The notes under the pieces are model-generated. The model was given only the letters and a program-made list of their open reading frames with translations, searched no databases and was not told the origin of the DNA. The translations under genes and the position numbers were made by a program. Shown one piece after another: positions 23,685 through 34,970 of a stretch of 64,000 nucleotides of DNA. The stretch is from Variovorax sp. WS11 (GTDB taxonomy: Bacteria > Pseudomonadota > Gammaproteobacteria > Burkholderiales > Burkholderiaceae_C), in the NCBI RefSeq assembly GCF_010499245.1, contig NZ_JAAGOW010000002.1:930001-994000 (forward strand), written 5' to 3'. Each line of letters opens with the position of its first letter. The first letter of the stretch is position 1.

Positions 23685-24380
23685 TCAGGTCGCCGGGTTG
23701 GTTGCCGCGAGCCGGTCTTCCAGGCGCTGCCGGTCGGCGATGAGCCGGCCGGCAACGAGGGTCACCACCTCGAATCCGAACGTGGGGTTCTGGTAGTAGA
23801 GCGTCTTGAAGGTCGACTCGTCCATCTGCAGCACGATGCAGTTCGTGGCACAGCGGGCGGTCAGGGTGCGCCGCTTGTCAGGCGCGAAGAATGCGATCTC
23901 GCCGAACAGCCGGCCGGCCTCCATGGTCTGCCCGATCTCGACGAACTCGATCTGCCCTTCGGCGAGGAAATACAGGCGCTTGGCCTCGTCACCCTTGCGG
24001 AACAGGATGGAGTCCTTCCTCAACCGCCGCCGGCGCATGTAAGGGCGCAGCCAGACGCCGGAGAAGTCGTTCGTCGCTGCCGCGACGCGCACGCGGCGCG
24101 TGAGGCGGACCATCTGGGCCGCCCGGAAGATGTTGATGGGCAGCAGCGCGCCGTGCAGCAGCACCAGGATCAGCGACGGATGCAGCGCGCCGTAGATCAG
24201 GAAGCCCAGGTTGCCGCCGATCGCGAGGCAGCGCAGGGGAATCATGGTCTTGACGAAGGAACTCACGATCACCAGCATGCCGGCGACACCGGCCGAGCAG
24301 AGCGCAACGATCCCCATCGGCGTGGCCAAGGCCGTGGTCAGGGCGGTCATCGCGGTGTCGAACAGTGCAAGCGTTGGCAT
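23685..24380 (-). CDS. Membrane-anchored cyclic-nucleotide-binding protein
   Basis: 231 residues. Three hydrophobic segments (about 22-42, 48-65, 68-87) precede a cNMP-binding domain (about 118-212): RKDSILFRKGDEAKRLYFLAEGQIEF and a phosphate-binding cassette FGEIAFF...RRTLTARC. There is no DNA-binding helix-turn-helix after it, so it is not a Crp-type regulator. The layout, three helices then a cyclic-nucleotide domain, parallels animal Popeye-domain proteins, though the binding cassette here is of the classical FGE type. The start chosen excludes an Arg-rich upstream extension. It is divergent from icd across 219 bases. Function unknown. Confidence 0.8.
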   Translation of the reverse strand: MPTLALFDTAMTALTTALATPMGIVALCSAGVAGMLVIVSSFVKTMIPLRCLAIGGNLGFLIYGALHPSLILVLLHGALLPINIFRAAQMVRLTRRVRVAAATNDFSGVWLRPYMRRRRLRKDSILFRKGDEAKRLYFLAEGQIEFVEIGQTMEAGRLFGEIAFFAPDKRRTLTARCATNCIVLQMDESTFKTLYYQNPTFGFEVVTLVAGRLIADRQRLEDRLAATNPAT

Positions 24381-24563
24381 CAGCGTTCCTCCAAAGGGGC
24401 CACCCATCTTGTCTCGCGTACGCGCCGGTTGTCGAGCGAGGCCGCGATTCGGGATTTCCCGGCCATCGGGGCCGGGCCTTACCCGGGCATTCCCGGGCGC
24501 CTCGTGCGCGCCGCGCCTCATTTGTTAAAGTTTGCGCCCGTTCGTCACGCCGTCCGTTCCGTG

Positions 24564-24575
24564 ACAACGCGTTGT
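24564..24575. promoter_or_regulatory. Perfect 12-bp palindrome in the icd leader
   Basis: ACAACGCGTTGT is self-complementary and lies 24 bases before the icd start codon, flanked by GTCAC (24544-24548) and GTGAC (24561-24565). Its place between promoter and gene fits an operator for a dimeric regulator, but no regulator gene is adjacent and the assignment is only positional. Confidence 0.25.
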
Positions 24576-24599
24576 TGTTCAGTCCACCCGAAAGCCGCC

Positions 24600-26837
<2,238 letters not shown>

Positions 26838-26849
26838 GGGCCCGATAGC

Positions 26850-26871
26850 GCCCAGGCTGCCCGGCCTGGGC
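26850..26871. terminator. Bidirectional hairpin terminator between icd and the OPT gene
   Basis: GCCCAGGC (26850-26857), loop TGCCCG, GCCTGGGC (26864-26871): a perfect eight-base stem between two convergent genes. There is no strong T-run on either side, so efficiency is uncertain. Confidence 0.6.
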
Positions 26872-26872
26872 T

Positions 26873-28603
26873 TCAGGTCAACACCGCCAGCAGCCCCGCG
26901 ACGCCGATCCCCACGGCCGCCAGTGCATCGCCGGCGATCAGGCCGCCGCCGAACAGCGAAGCGCTGCTCATGTCCTCCGGCACGTCGCGCCGTGCGGGCT
27001 CGCGGGCCGCCAGCAGGCTGCCCGCGACGCCGCCCGCGCCGAGCCACAGCGAGGTCGGCAGGCTGACGAAGCCGCCGAAAGACAGCGCATAGGGCGAAGG
27101 CAGCACGATGGCGTCGAGCACGAAGCTGCGTGGGCGCAGCCACTTGCGCAGCAGCTCGATCGCCAGGCCGGCCGCGATGCCCACGCCGATGGCGGTGCGC
27201 TGGAAGGGCTGGTCCTCGGTCAGGCTGCGCAGCACGCCCACGAACTTGTAGGTCATGGCCGAGCTCCAGCCGGCCGGCTGCTGATCCGCCTTCAGCACGG
27301 TCTGGTCCTGCAGCAGCACCGGGTAGGCCGCCATGAACAGCCGCGCGAACACCACCGCCAGCATGGCGCCCATGGCGATGCCCAGCACCTGGTAGCGGAA
27401 CTGCAGCACGCGCGGCGTGCCGAGCCGCCAGCCGGTGGAGCGGTCCTGCTGCATGTCGCAGGCCACGCTGGTCGCCACCAGCAGCACCGCGCCGGCCATC
27501 AGGCCCACGCCCGGGTCGCGCAGGCCGAGTGCGGCGAGGATGACGATCGTCACGACGAAGGCGGAGGAGATCGGGTTGGAGTCGCTGATGCCCACGGAGA
27601 TGCCGTTGACCAGCGCAAAGAGAAAGACCAGCGCCACCGCCACCACCAGGAAGAAGACCGGCTGCCCCAGCAGCCAGTGGCCGCAGGCCACCGTGGCGGC
27701 CGCCCAGACGATCACCCACAGCACGAGGCGCGTGCTGTTGACGCGCCGCCAGTCGCCGGCCTCAGGCGGCGGCGCATCGCGCGCCGCCTGCTGCCGCGCA
27801 CTCGGCAGGGCGTGCGCGAAGATCAGTGCCAGGTCCACCAGGGCGGCGCCCATGATCGTTCCCAGCGCGATGAGGAACATGATCTTGCGCGGCGGGTCGC
27901 CGGCCTGCAGCCAGCCGATCGAGACGAAGTACGGCTGCAGCGCGACGCCGATCAGCCCGCCCACCACCGCCGGGATGCCGATGCGCGCGCCGATCACGAG
28001 CCCCGCGCCGAAGGTGGAAGCCGACAGCTCGATGACGCCCAGCAGCGGCAGGCGGGCCGAGGCCAGCCCCGCGATCAACCCGGCGGCAACGCCGCTGCCC
28101 AGCTGCCGCACCGAGCGCCGCAGCAGCCGGGAGTCGGTCAGCGCCCGCAGGATGTTGGCGACCGCCAGCCCCGAAGGAAAGACCAGGCGCATGCGGTCCA
28201 CCACCACCGGCGTGTAGAGCATGCCCACACCCACGCCGAACATGCCCACGCAGGTGAGGTACAGCACCATCTGCCAGGCCGGGGGCTGCGGCAGCCCCAT
28301 CCATGCCATGGCCTGCAGCAGCACGCCCAGGCCGCTCATGCTGGCGACCGAGGCAGCCGCCGTCTGGATGTAGTTGGCGCCGTGCCGCCCGGCCGCGCCA
28401 TAGCCCGCGGTGACCGCGGAGCCGAGCAGCCCTGCCAGCACCTGCCCGCCGACGAAGAAGCCCAGCGAGAAGTTCATGTAGGCCGCCGTCACGCCGGCCA
28501 GCGGGCCCAGCACGAGCATGCCCGTGAGCGCCAGCAGCAGGTGGTATTTCCAGCTGCCCTCGGTGGGCAGCCAAGGCCAGCGGGCGCCTGGGGGTGGATC
28601 CAT
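26873..28603 (-). CDS. OPT-family oligopeptide/metal-chelate transporter
   Basis: 576 residues with about 15 hydrophobic segments. NGISVGISDSNPISSAFVV is the conserved bacterial OPT loop (NG-S-SDSNP-S). Prokaryotic OPT proteins are proton-coupled importers of peptides or metal chelates; substrates are rarely known. It is co-directional with the AttH-like gene 24 bases upstream and probably co-transcribed with it. Convergent icd lies on the other side. Confidence 0.88.
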   Translation of the reverse strand: MDPPPGARWPWLPTEGSWKYHLLLALTGMLVLGPLAGVTAAYMNFSLGFFVGGQVLAGLLGSAVTAGYGAAGRHGANYIQTAAASVASMSGLGVLLQAMAWMGLPQPPAWQMVLYLTCVGMFGVGVGMLYTPVVVDRMRLVFPSGLAVANILRALTDSRLLRRSVRQLGSGVAAGLIAGLASARLPLLGVIELSASTFGAGLVIGARIGIPAVVGGLIGVALQPYFVSIGWLQAGDPPRKIMFLIALGTIMGAALVDLALIFAHALPSARQQAARDAPPPEAGDWRRVNSTRLVLWVIVWAAATVACGHWLLGQPVFFLVVAVALVFLFALVNGISVGISDSNPISSAFVVTIVILAALGLRDPGVGLMAGAVLLVATSVACDMQQDRSTGWRLGTPRVLQFRYQVLGIAMGAMLAVVFARLFMAAYPVLLQDQTVLKADQQPAGWSSAMTYKFVGVLRSLTEDQPFQRTAIGVGIAAGLAIELLRKWLRPRSFVLDAIVLPSPYALSFGGFVSLPTSLWLGAGGVAGSLLAAREPARRDVPEDMSSASLFGGGLIAGDALAAVGIGVAGLLAVLT

Positions 28604-28627
28604 GGATCTGCCTGCGCCGGCGCGATG

Positions 28628-29824
28628 TCACTTGCTCTTCGACTGCCGGGCGCTCAGGCGGTCGTAGCCGCTCAACTCCAGGAAGCCCTGCCCCTCCTGG
28701 CTGCCGCTCACCTTGACGGGCCCTTCCCAATAGACGTTGCCGGTGGTCCAGCCCGAGTCGAATTCGCTGTCGGGCACGAAGGGCTTGACGTTCAGCACGC
28801 CCGACGGAAGCTTGATGCGCCACTCGACGACGTAGGGGATGTTCGTCTTCGGGCTCGTCCATGTGGTGCCGGGCAGCAGCGCGACTTCGCCCGGCTGGAG
28901 CGGCCTGGACCCCTTGGCGTCCGACAGCGTGCCCGCGGTCATGATCTTGCGGCCGTCCACGTCGAAGAGCTCATAGAGCATCAGGTCGGATCCATCCGCC
29001 AGGTGCAGGGCGAACCAGTTCCAGCCCAGCGTCAGGACATCGAACTCGCCCCACTGGTGATCGAACCAGAGCTCGCCGCTCACCGGGAGCGACTTCCCCG
29101 CGATGGCGATGCTGCCGCGCGCGGGAAGCCGGGGGCGCGAGTAGTAGTAGCTGATTCCGCTCTTGCCGAAATCGAGCAGGCCCGGCGTCTCCGAGCCCGG
29201 CGCGCGGTGGGCGACGGCCGGGCCCGAGACGCCCAGGTCGAAGGCGATGGAGGCGCCGTCGAAGCCGGCCCGCAGTACGTGGGAGGAAGGCGATGCGGCC
29301 AGCTGCCAGCCCTGCTCCTTGAAGTCGAAGCCGTTGGGGACGTTCGTCGCCGGCGTGCCGCCGGTCCGGGTCTGGCTGGCGTAGCGCTTGCCGGTCTGAA
29401 GGTCGGTCAGCGCCGCGTGCATGACGGTGTGCTTGACCAGCCCGTTGGCCACGAATACGACCATGTGGAAGGCATAGCGCTGGCCCGCCTCCGCGTTGAG
29501 GATGCCGCTGTAGTACCACCATTCCATCGCGGAGCCATGGGGCGCATCGTCCGCCGGCAGGTTGAGCGGCGGGAGCGCGGCGGTTCGCTCGACCGGCTTG
29601 CGGCTGGCGTCGGGCCGTGATTCGGCCGCCGCGACGGCGGCCGGCTCACGCTCGGTGGTCCAGAGGTAGTCCAGGCCCGCGACGATGACCGCCGTGACGC
29701 CCACCAGCGCGGCGAAGAACACCATCCATCCCCTTCTTCTCGCCCGTGCCCGCGCCCGGGAGGAACGGGAGCGTCCGGAGCCGGAACGCCTGTGGCGCTT
29801 TGGAAGGGGGTCGTCGGCATTCAT
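28628..29824 (-). CDS. Membrane-anchored AttH/CrtC-like lipocalin-fold protein
   Basis: 398 residues. A strongly basic N-terminus (Arg-rich, about 8-32) is followed by one membrane helix (about 33-50), placing the rest in the periplasm. The domain starts APHGSAMEWWYYSGILNAEAGQRYAFHMVVF, the signature of the AttH / carotenoid 1,2-hydratase (CrtC) lipocalin-like family; SGELWFDHQWGEF is the second typical block. Although annotated as hydratases, isolated members without carotenoid genes have no proven activity. It appears to be the first gene of a two-gene unit with the OPT transporter. Confidence 0.82.
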   Translation of the reverse strand: MNADDPLPKRHRRSGSGRSRSSRARARARRRGWMVFFAALVGVTAVIVAGLDYLWTTEREPAAVAAAESRPDASRKPVERTAALPPLNLPADDAPHGSAMEWWYYSGILNAEAGQRYAFHMVVFVANGLVKHTVMHAALTDLQTGKRYASQTRTGGTPATNVPNGFDFKEQGWQLAASPSSHVLRAGFDGASIAFDLGVSGPAVAHRAPGSETPGLLDFGKSGISYYYSRPRLPARGSIAIAGKSLPVSGELWFDHQWGEFDVLTLGWNWFALHLADGSDLMLYELFDVDGRKIMTAGTLSDAKGSRPLQPGEVALLPGTTWTSPKTNIPYVVEWRIKLPSGVLNVKPFVPDSEFDSGWTTGNVYWEGPVKVSGSQEGQGFLELSGYDRLSARQSKSK

Positions 29825-29893
29825 GTTCAGGGCATCCTTTCGCTGTCGCCTTGCAGGCCTGCACTCGATCGGCAGGACATCTTAGCGATGCGC

Positions 29894-30808
29894 TCAGTCC
29901 GTGCTGCCCGTCCGCCGCGCGTCCTCGATCAGCAAGTCGACCAGGTCCTGCGCGAAGAGCGGAAGAGCCTCCCGGCTGCGCACGCAGATCTTCAGCTTGC
30001 GAAGCGCCCAGTCGTCGCTCAAGGCGATCACGCGGATATCCATCCACTGCGCATAGCGCTGTGCGGCGACCCTCTGCATGATGCCGATGCCGACCCCCGC
30101 CTCGATCATCCGGCAGGCCGCCTCGAAGTTGCCGACCTGGATCCGCAGCTTGTACCGCCTGTCCACCGCGTGGCTCATCTCCAGCAGGTACTGGTGAAGG
30201 CTGCTGCCCTCCTGCATGCCGATATGGTCGTGCTCCAGCGTCTCGGCGAAAGAGACGGACTCGCGACTCGCAAATGCATGCGCGGCCGGCACGACGAGAA
30301 CGAGATAGTCCTCGCGATAGGGCAGCAGCTCGAGACTCCCCGTCGGCACGTCGCCGCCGAAGACACCGATGTCGGTCTGCCCTTCCGCCACAGCCCGAAC
30401 CACCTCCGGGCTCGCATGTTCCCGCAAGTCCACGCTGACATCGGGGCGCGCCAGCAGGTACTGGCGCAAGACCGCCGGCAGGAACTCCCCCATCGCCGTG
30501 GTGCTGGCGAAGATCCGTAGGTGGCCCTTGATGCCTTGCGTGTACTCCTGCAGGTCGCCGCGCAGGCGCTCGGTCTCGAAGAGGATCGCCTTCGCGTGCT
30601 GGACCAGCGTCCGGCCGGCCGCGGTGAGGGTCACCCCCTGGCTCGAGCGGTAGAGAAGCTGGAGTCCGCTGCCGCTCTCCAGGCTCTTCACGCGCATGCT
30701 GGCCGCGGGAACGGAGAGATGGGCGGCCTCGGCGCCGCGCGTCACGCTGTTGTGCTCGGCGACATGGACCATCAGGCGAAGGTCGACCAGGTCGAAATGA
30801 AAGGCCAT
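29894..30808 (-). CDS. LysR-family transcriptional regulator
   Basis: 304 residues. Winged helix DLRLMVHVAEHNSVTRGAEAAHLSVPAASMRVKSLESGSGLQLLYRSSQG (about 8-58) followed by the LysR substrate-binding domain. It is divergent from the amidohydrolase gene (start 129 bases away), which is the likeliest target; the dehalogenase operon on the far side of that gene is another. The N-terminus MAFHFDLVDLRLMVHVAEHNS fits the family, so the start is secure. Confidence 0.92.
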   Translation of the reverse strand: MAFHFDLVDLRLMVHVAEHNSVTRGAEAAHLSVPAASMRVKSLESGSGLQLLYRSSQGVTLTAAGRTLVQHAKAILFETERLRGDLQEYTQGIKGHLRIFASTTAMGEFLPAVLRQYLLARPDVSVDLREHASPEVVRAVAEGQTDIGVFGGDVPTGSLELLPYREDYLVLVVPAAHAFASRESVSFAETLEHDHIGMQEGSSLHQYLLEMSHAVDRRYKLRIQVGNFEAACRMIEAGVGIGIMQRVAAQRYAQWMDIRVIALSDDWALRKLKICVRSREALPLFAQDLVDLLIEDARRTGSTD

Positions 30809-30937
30809 TCGAGTTCACTCCATCACGCGGCGGTCTTCACTCCGACCGCCAGGGGGTATTCAGGAATCTCGAATGTCCATTCTTCGGGATTCCGGCCATG
30901 CTGACACGTCTCCTATCGTTGCATGCCTTCAGCCTCC

Positions 30938-31969
30938 ATGACCGCACCTTCTCCTCATCTGCCGATCCGCGAAGACTGGCTCGCTGCCCGAGTCGAAGCG
31001 GCCATCGATCCGGCTTTTCCGATCGTGGACCCTCACCACCACCTCTGGGACCGCCCGAAGCCGCGCTACCTCATCGACGACGTACTCGCCGATTTCGAGT
31101 CGGGGCACCACATCGTCGCCAGCGTCTTTGTCGAATGCAGGGCGATGTACCGCGCTTCGGGCGACGAGGGCGTGCGGTCCATCGGCGAGACCGAGTTCGC
31201 CAACGGCGTGGCGGCGATGAGCGCCAGCGGCGCCTACGGCACCACGCGTCTCTGCGATGGCATCGTCGGCCACGTCGACCTGTCGCTCGGCGATGCGGCG
31301 GGCCAGCTTCTGGAGCGGCACCTCGCGGTGTCGGGCGGCCGGCTGCGCGGCATCCGCAACATCACGGCCTGGCACGCGCATCCCGAAGTGCGAACCACGC
31401 CGGTGCCGTATCGGCCCGACCTGTTCGAGGATCCGCGCTTCCACGCCGGCTTCCGCCACCTGGCCCGCCTCGGCCTGGTGTTCGACTCATGGCAGTACCA
31501 CACGCAGCTGGCGGACCTGGCCAGGCTCGCCGAGGGCTACCCGGAAACGCGGATCGTGATCGGCCACACGGGCGGCCCGATCGGCGTGGGGCCCTGCGCT
31601 CACGATCGACGGGCCGTGTTCCTCGAATGGCGGCAGGGCCTGAAGGCGCTCGCGCGACTGCCGAACACCTTCCTCAAGATCGGCGGGCTGGGCATGCGGG
31701 TGAGCGGCTTCGACTTTCATGCGCGCGAGCTGCCGCCCTCGTCGGAAGATCTTGCGCAGGCCTGGCGTGCCTTCGTCGAGGAGGCGATCTCGATCTTCTC
31801 CGCCGGACGCTGCATGTTCGAAAGCAACTTCCCGGTGGACAAGGGCTCGTACAGCTACGCCGTCCTGTGGAACGCGTTCAAGCGTCTGGCCGCGAACGCC
31901 ACGCCGGCGGAAAAGGCGGACCTCTTCCATGGAACCGCCGCGCGGGTCTATGGGTTGAGCCTGCCTTAG
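30938..31969 (+). CDS. Amidohydrolase-2 family metal-dependent hydrolase (TIM barrel)
   Basis: 343 residues. FPIVDPHHHLWDRP holds the HxH-type metal motif; VIGHTGGPIG and FESNFPVDKGSYSYAVLW are the His and Asp regions near the barrel end. This is the PF04909 group (ACMSD, dicarboxylic-lactone hydrolases, 2-pyrone-4,6-dicarboxylate hydrolases). The ATG at 30938 gives MTAPSPHLPIREDWL, which fits related proteins better than the ATG at 30923. It is divergent from LysR and converges with the dehalogenase operon three bases on. A decarboxylase or lactonase role is possible; the substrate is unknown. Confidence 0.88.
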   Translation: MTAPSPHLPIREDWLAARVEAAIDPAFPIVDPHHHLWDRPKPRYLIDDVLADFESGHHIVASVFVECRAMYRASGDEGVRSIGETEFANGVAAMSASGAYGTTRLCDGIVGHVDLSLGDAAGQLLERHLAVSGGRLRGIRNITAWHAHPEVRTTPVPYRPDLFEDPRFHAGFRHLARLGLVFDSWQYHTQLADLARLAEGYPETRIVIGHTGGPIGVGPCAHDRRAVFLEWRQGLKALARLPNTFLKIGGLGMRVSGFDFHARELPPSSEDLAQAWRAFVEEAISIFSAGRCMFESNFPVDKGSYSYAVLWNAFKRLAANATPAEKADLFHGTAARVYGLSLP

Positions 31970-31972
31970 CAC

Positions 31973-32845
31973 TTAGCGGAAGAACCCGGCGAGGAGGCCA
32001 TAGGTCTCCTCCGGCGCCTGCTCCACGGGGTAGTGCCCGCAAGCCAGCGCATGCATGCCTTCGAGCCTGGCGCAGTAGCGGGGCCATTCGGCGCGCACAT
32101 CGTGGTGATGGGCCGTGTGGCTCTTCTCCCCCCACAGCGCCAGCGTTGGACACTCGACCTTGCGCCCGGCCAGGAAATCCGCGGTGTCCATGGCCAGGTC
32201 GACGGTCGCGGCGGCGCGATAGTCTTCGCAAACCGCGTGGATGTTCTCCGGCGTGCAGGCGCGCACGTAGGCCTGGATTTCCGCTTCGGTGAAGCCGCCC
32301 TTGCCCGGCCCCTGCGACATGAGCTTCCTGCGGATGTAGAACTCCTCGTTGCCCTTCAGGAGCTGCTCGGGAAAGGGAAAGGGCTGCGCCATGAACCACC
32401 AGTGGTACAGGTCGATGGCCATCTGGAAACTGATGTCCTTGGCCACGCAATGCGTCGGCAGGATCTCGAGGAAGGCCGCCTTCAGCACCTTGCGGGGATG
32501 GTCGAGCGCCATGCGGAAGGCGGTGCGCGCGCCGCGATCGTGCCCGGCCACCATGAAGGCATCGAAGCCGAGATGGGCCATCACCTCCACCTGGTCCTGC
32601 GCCATGCGGCGAAAGGAGTACTCGTGGTGATCGCCCTTCCCCGCCGGCTTGCCGCTGGCGCCGTAGCCCCGCAGGTCCGTCGCGACCACGGTGAAGTGCT
32701 CGGCCAGTCGAGGCGCAATCCGGTCCCAGCTGCGGTGCGTGAGCGGATTGCCGTGCAGCAGGAGCAGCGGCGGACCGTCGCCGCCGACCTGGCCCGCGAT
32801 GCGGACCTCCGCATCGGAGGTCTGGATCTCGAAGGGCGCGAACAC
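31973..32845 (-). CDS. Haloacetate (fluoroacetate) dehalogenase-like alpha/beta hydrolase
   Basis: 290 residues. GHDRGARTAFRMALDHP gives nucleophile D103 with R104 and R107, the carboxylate-binding arginines of fluoroacetate dehalogenase; IDLYHWWFMAQPFPFPE supplies H148-W149, the halide pocket pair; H271 (CGHYPVEQAPEE) is the base. LLHGNPLTHRSW is the oxyanion loop. The acid residue usually seen as Asp after the nucleophile strand is Glu (E127, FLEIL). These enzymes split C-halogen bonds of 2-haloacids, but close relatives are epoxide hydrolases, so dehalogenation is a strong hint rather than proof. Last gene of a seven-gene operon. Confidence 0.8.
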   Translation of the reverse strand: MFAPFEIQTSDAEVRIAGQVGGDGPPLLLLHGNPLTHRSWDRIAPRLAEHFTVVATDLRGYGASGKPAGKGDHHEYSFRRMAQDQVEVMAHLGFDAFMVAGHDRGARTAFRMALDHPRKVLKAAFLEILPTHCVAKDISFQMAIDLYHWWFMAQPFPFPEQLLKGNEEFYIRRKLMSQGPGKGGFTEAEIQAYVRACTPENIHAVCEDYRAAATVDLAMDTADFLAGRKVECPTLALWGEKSHTAHHHDVRAEWPRYCARLEGMHALACGHYPVEQAPEETYGLLAGFFR

Positions 32846-32848
32846 GGC

Positions 32849-33748
32849 TCAGGCGGGTTGTGCTGCCGCACGCTGGCCGTGCAGGCCGGCCTCGGCGACC
32901 AGCTTCCGGGCGCGCTCGACGATGGGCGCGTCCAGCATCTTCCCCTCGTGCATCACGGCCCCCTTGCCGGCTTTCTGCGCCTCGGCGAATGCGACCAGGA
33001 TGCCCTGGGCTTCGGCCACGTCCCGCGGATCGAGAGCGAAGTGCTCGCGCACCACGGCGACCTGTGCCGGATGAATGCAGACTGCGCCCGCCATGCCGAT
33101 GCGGCGCGCGGCCGCCACCGCCTCGGCGAAGCGCTCCGGCGTCTTGATGGTGGCCAGCGAACCCGGCACGCCGAGCGGCACCTTGCCGGCCGCGCGCGCG
33201 GCCATCACGACGCGTTCGGCCGCGTAGCGCAGGGAGTCCGGGGTCGGTGGCACCGACAGCGCCAGCGCCAGGTCTTCGCTGCCGAGGATCAGGCCGGCGA
33301 CGCGGGGATGGCAGGACGCGATTGCGCCTGCGTTGCACACCGCTTTCGGCGTCTCGATCAGGACCAGCAGAGCGGTATGCGCTGCGTGCAGGCCCAGCTT
33401 CGCTTCGCGCCGATCGAGCAGGTCGGCGATGCCCTGGACCTCCGCGGCGCTGTCGATCTTGGGCAGCACCAGCGCGGCCACGTCGGGCGACACCGCCGCT
33501 TCGACGTCTTCGCGCGAGCCGTGATTGATCCTGAGCAGCACCGTCATGCCCCGCGACCGCAGCGTGGCCGCCACCTCGCGCACAGCGCCGCGCGCCTGCG
33601 CCTTCATCTCCGGCGCGACCCCGTCCTCCAGGTCGAGGATGACCGCGCCGGCGCCGCGCTCGTGCGCCCTATCCACGAAGCGGGTTTCAGGCACCGGGAC
33701 GAACAGCAGGGACCTGCAGAATTCCAGCTCTTGCGCACCGAAGCTCAT
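32849..33748 (-). CDS. HpcH/HpaI (CitE-like) CoA-ester lyase
   Basis: 299 residues. RSLLFVPVPETRFVDRA and LDLEDGV (38-44), followed by LILGSEDLA, are the conserved blocks of citrate-lyase-beta/CitE-like and malyl-CoA lyase-type enzymes; the acidic residues bind Mg2+ and the CoA ester is cleaved to acetyl- or other acyl-CoA plus an oxoacid. The ATG overlaps the CaiB stop (ATGA). Together with the CoA-transferase it suggests activation and cleavage of a hydroxyacid as its CoA thioester. Confidence 0.88.
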   Translation of the reverse strand: MSFGAQELEFCRSLLFVPVPETRFVDRAHERGAGAVILDLEDGVAPEMKAQARGAVREVAATLRSRGMTVLLRINHGSREDVEAAVSPDVAALVLPKIDSAAEVQGIADLLDRREAKLGLHAAHTALLVLIETPKAVCNAGAIASCHPRVAGLILGSEDLALALSVPPTPDSLRYAAERVVMAARAAGKVPLGVPGSLATIKTPERFAEAVAAARRIGMAGAVCIHPAQVAVVREHFALDPRDVAEAQGILVAFAEAQKAGKGAVMHEGKMLDAPIVERARKLVAEAGLHGQRAAAQPA

Positions 33749-34962
33749 ATCGCGCCCTCCGACGCGAGTGCGCCGAGGTCGGACCCGGTCAGCCCCAGCC
33801 CCCCGTAGATCTCGCCGTTGTGCTCGCCGACGCGCGGCGCGGCAAAGCGGATGGCGCCGGGCGTGCCACTCAGGCGCGGCGTCACGGCATGCATGGGAAT
33901 GCGGCCCAGGTCCTCGTCCGGCAGCTCCATGAGGATGCCGCGCTCGCGCACATGCCGGTCCTGCGTGACCTGCAAGGCGTCGTTGATCGGGCCGAAGGTG
34001 ATCTGCGCCTGCTCGAAGAAGACGAGGTTGCCGGCCAGCGTCCTGCGTCGCACGAACTCGCCGAGGATCTCGTCCAGCGCATCGATGTTCCTGAGCCGGT
34101 CGGCGCTGGTGCGAAAGCGCGGGTCCTCCTTCATGTCCGGACGGCCGATCGCGTCGAACAGCCGCTCGGTCATCCGCTGCGTGGCGCCGGACATCACGAT
34201 CCACTGGCCATCGCTGGTTTCGTAGGCATTCCTCGGGGCCGTGATCGAGGTGCGGTTGCCCGTGCGCTCGGCGAGCCGGCCCGTCACCTTGTAGAGCGCC
34301 GCGTCGGGGCCCAGGATGGCCATGAGCGGCTCGAGCAGCGAGACATCCACCATCTGTCCCTTGCCGCCCTTTTTCTCCGCCTCGCGCAGCGCGATCAGCG
34401 TGGCGGATGCCGCGGTCAGCCCCGCGACCATGTCTGCGAGGCCCAGGTTGGGCAGGGCCGGCGGCTTGTCGGGGAAGCCGTTCTTCGCCGCGAAGCCGGA
34501 GAAGCCTTCGATCAGCGTGCCGAAGCCGGGCCGCGCGCTGTACGGGCCCGTCTGGCCCCAGCCGGTCACGCGCACCAGCACCAGCTTGGGATTGATCGCG
34601 TGCAGCTGATCCAGGCCCAGGCCCATCGCCTCCAGCACGCCGGGGCGGAAGCTCTCGATCAGCACCTGCGCCTGCGGCAGCAGCCGCTTGAGCAGGCTCA
34701 CGCCCTTGGGGCTGCGCGTGTTGAGGGTGATGCTCTTCTTGTTGCGCGCATACACCTTCCACCAGACCGAGAGATCGCCTTCCTTCCAGTGGCGCAGCGT
34801 GTCGCCGCCGTCCGGCGGCTCGACCTTGATCACCTCGGCGCCGAAGTCCGCCAGTTGCAGGCTCAGCATGTTGCCGGCCATGAGGCGCGACATGTCCAGC
34901 ACGCGGACGCCGGCCAGGGGGCCCTGGCTGTCCGGCGCGAATTCCACGGGATTCAATTCCAT
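33745..34962 (-). CDS. CaiB/BaiF family III CoA-transferase
   Basis: 405 residues. PLAGVRVLDMSRLMAGNMLSLQLADFGAEVIKVEPP is the family start; the catalytic aspartate is D177 (GLADMVAGL), which forms an aspartyl-CoA thioester. It moves CoA from a donor such as succinyl-CoA to an organic acid. It overlaps the CitE-like gene by four bases and follows the Bug gene by eight, so transport, activation and cleavage are encoded together. Confidence 0.92.
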   Translation of the reverse strand: MELNPVEFAPDSQGPLAGVRVLDMSRLMAGNMLSLQLADFGAEVIKVEPPDGGDTLRHWKEGDLSVWWKVYARNKKSITLNTRSPKGVSLLKRLLPQAQVLIESFRPGVLEAMGLGLDQLHAINPKLVLVRVTGWGQTGPYSARPGFGTLIEGFSGFAAKNGFPDKPPALPNLGLADMVAGLTAASATLIALREAEKKGGKGQMVDVSLLEPLMAILGPDAALYKVTGRLAERTGNRTSITAPRNAYETSDGQWIVMSGATQRMTERLFDAIGRPDMKEDPRFRTSADRLRNIDALDEILGEFVRRRTLAGNLVFFEQAQITFGPINDALQVTQDRHVRERGILMELPDEDLGRIPMHAVTPRLSGTPGAIRFAAPRVGEHNGEIYGGLGLTGSDLGALASEGAI

Positions 34963-34970
34963 TCGCCGCC

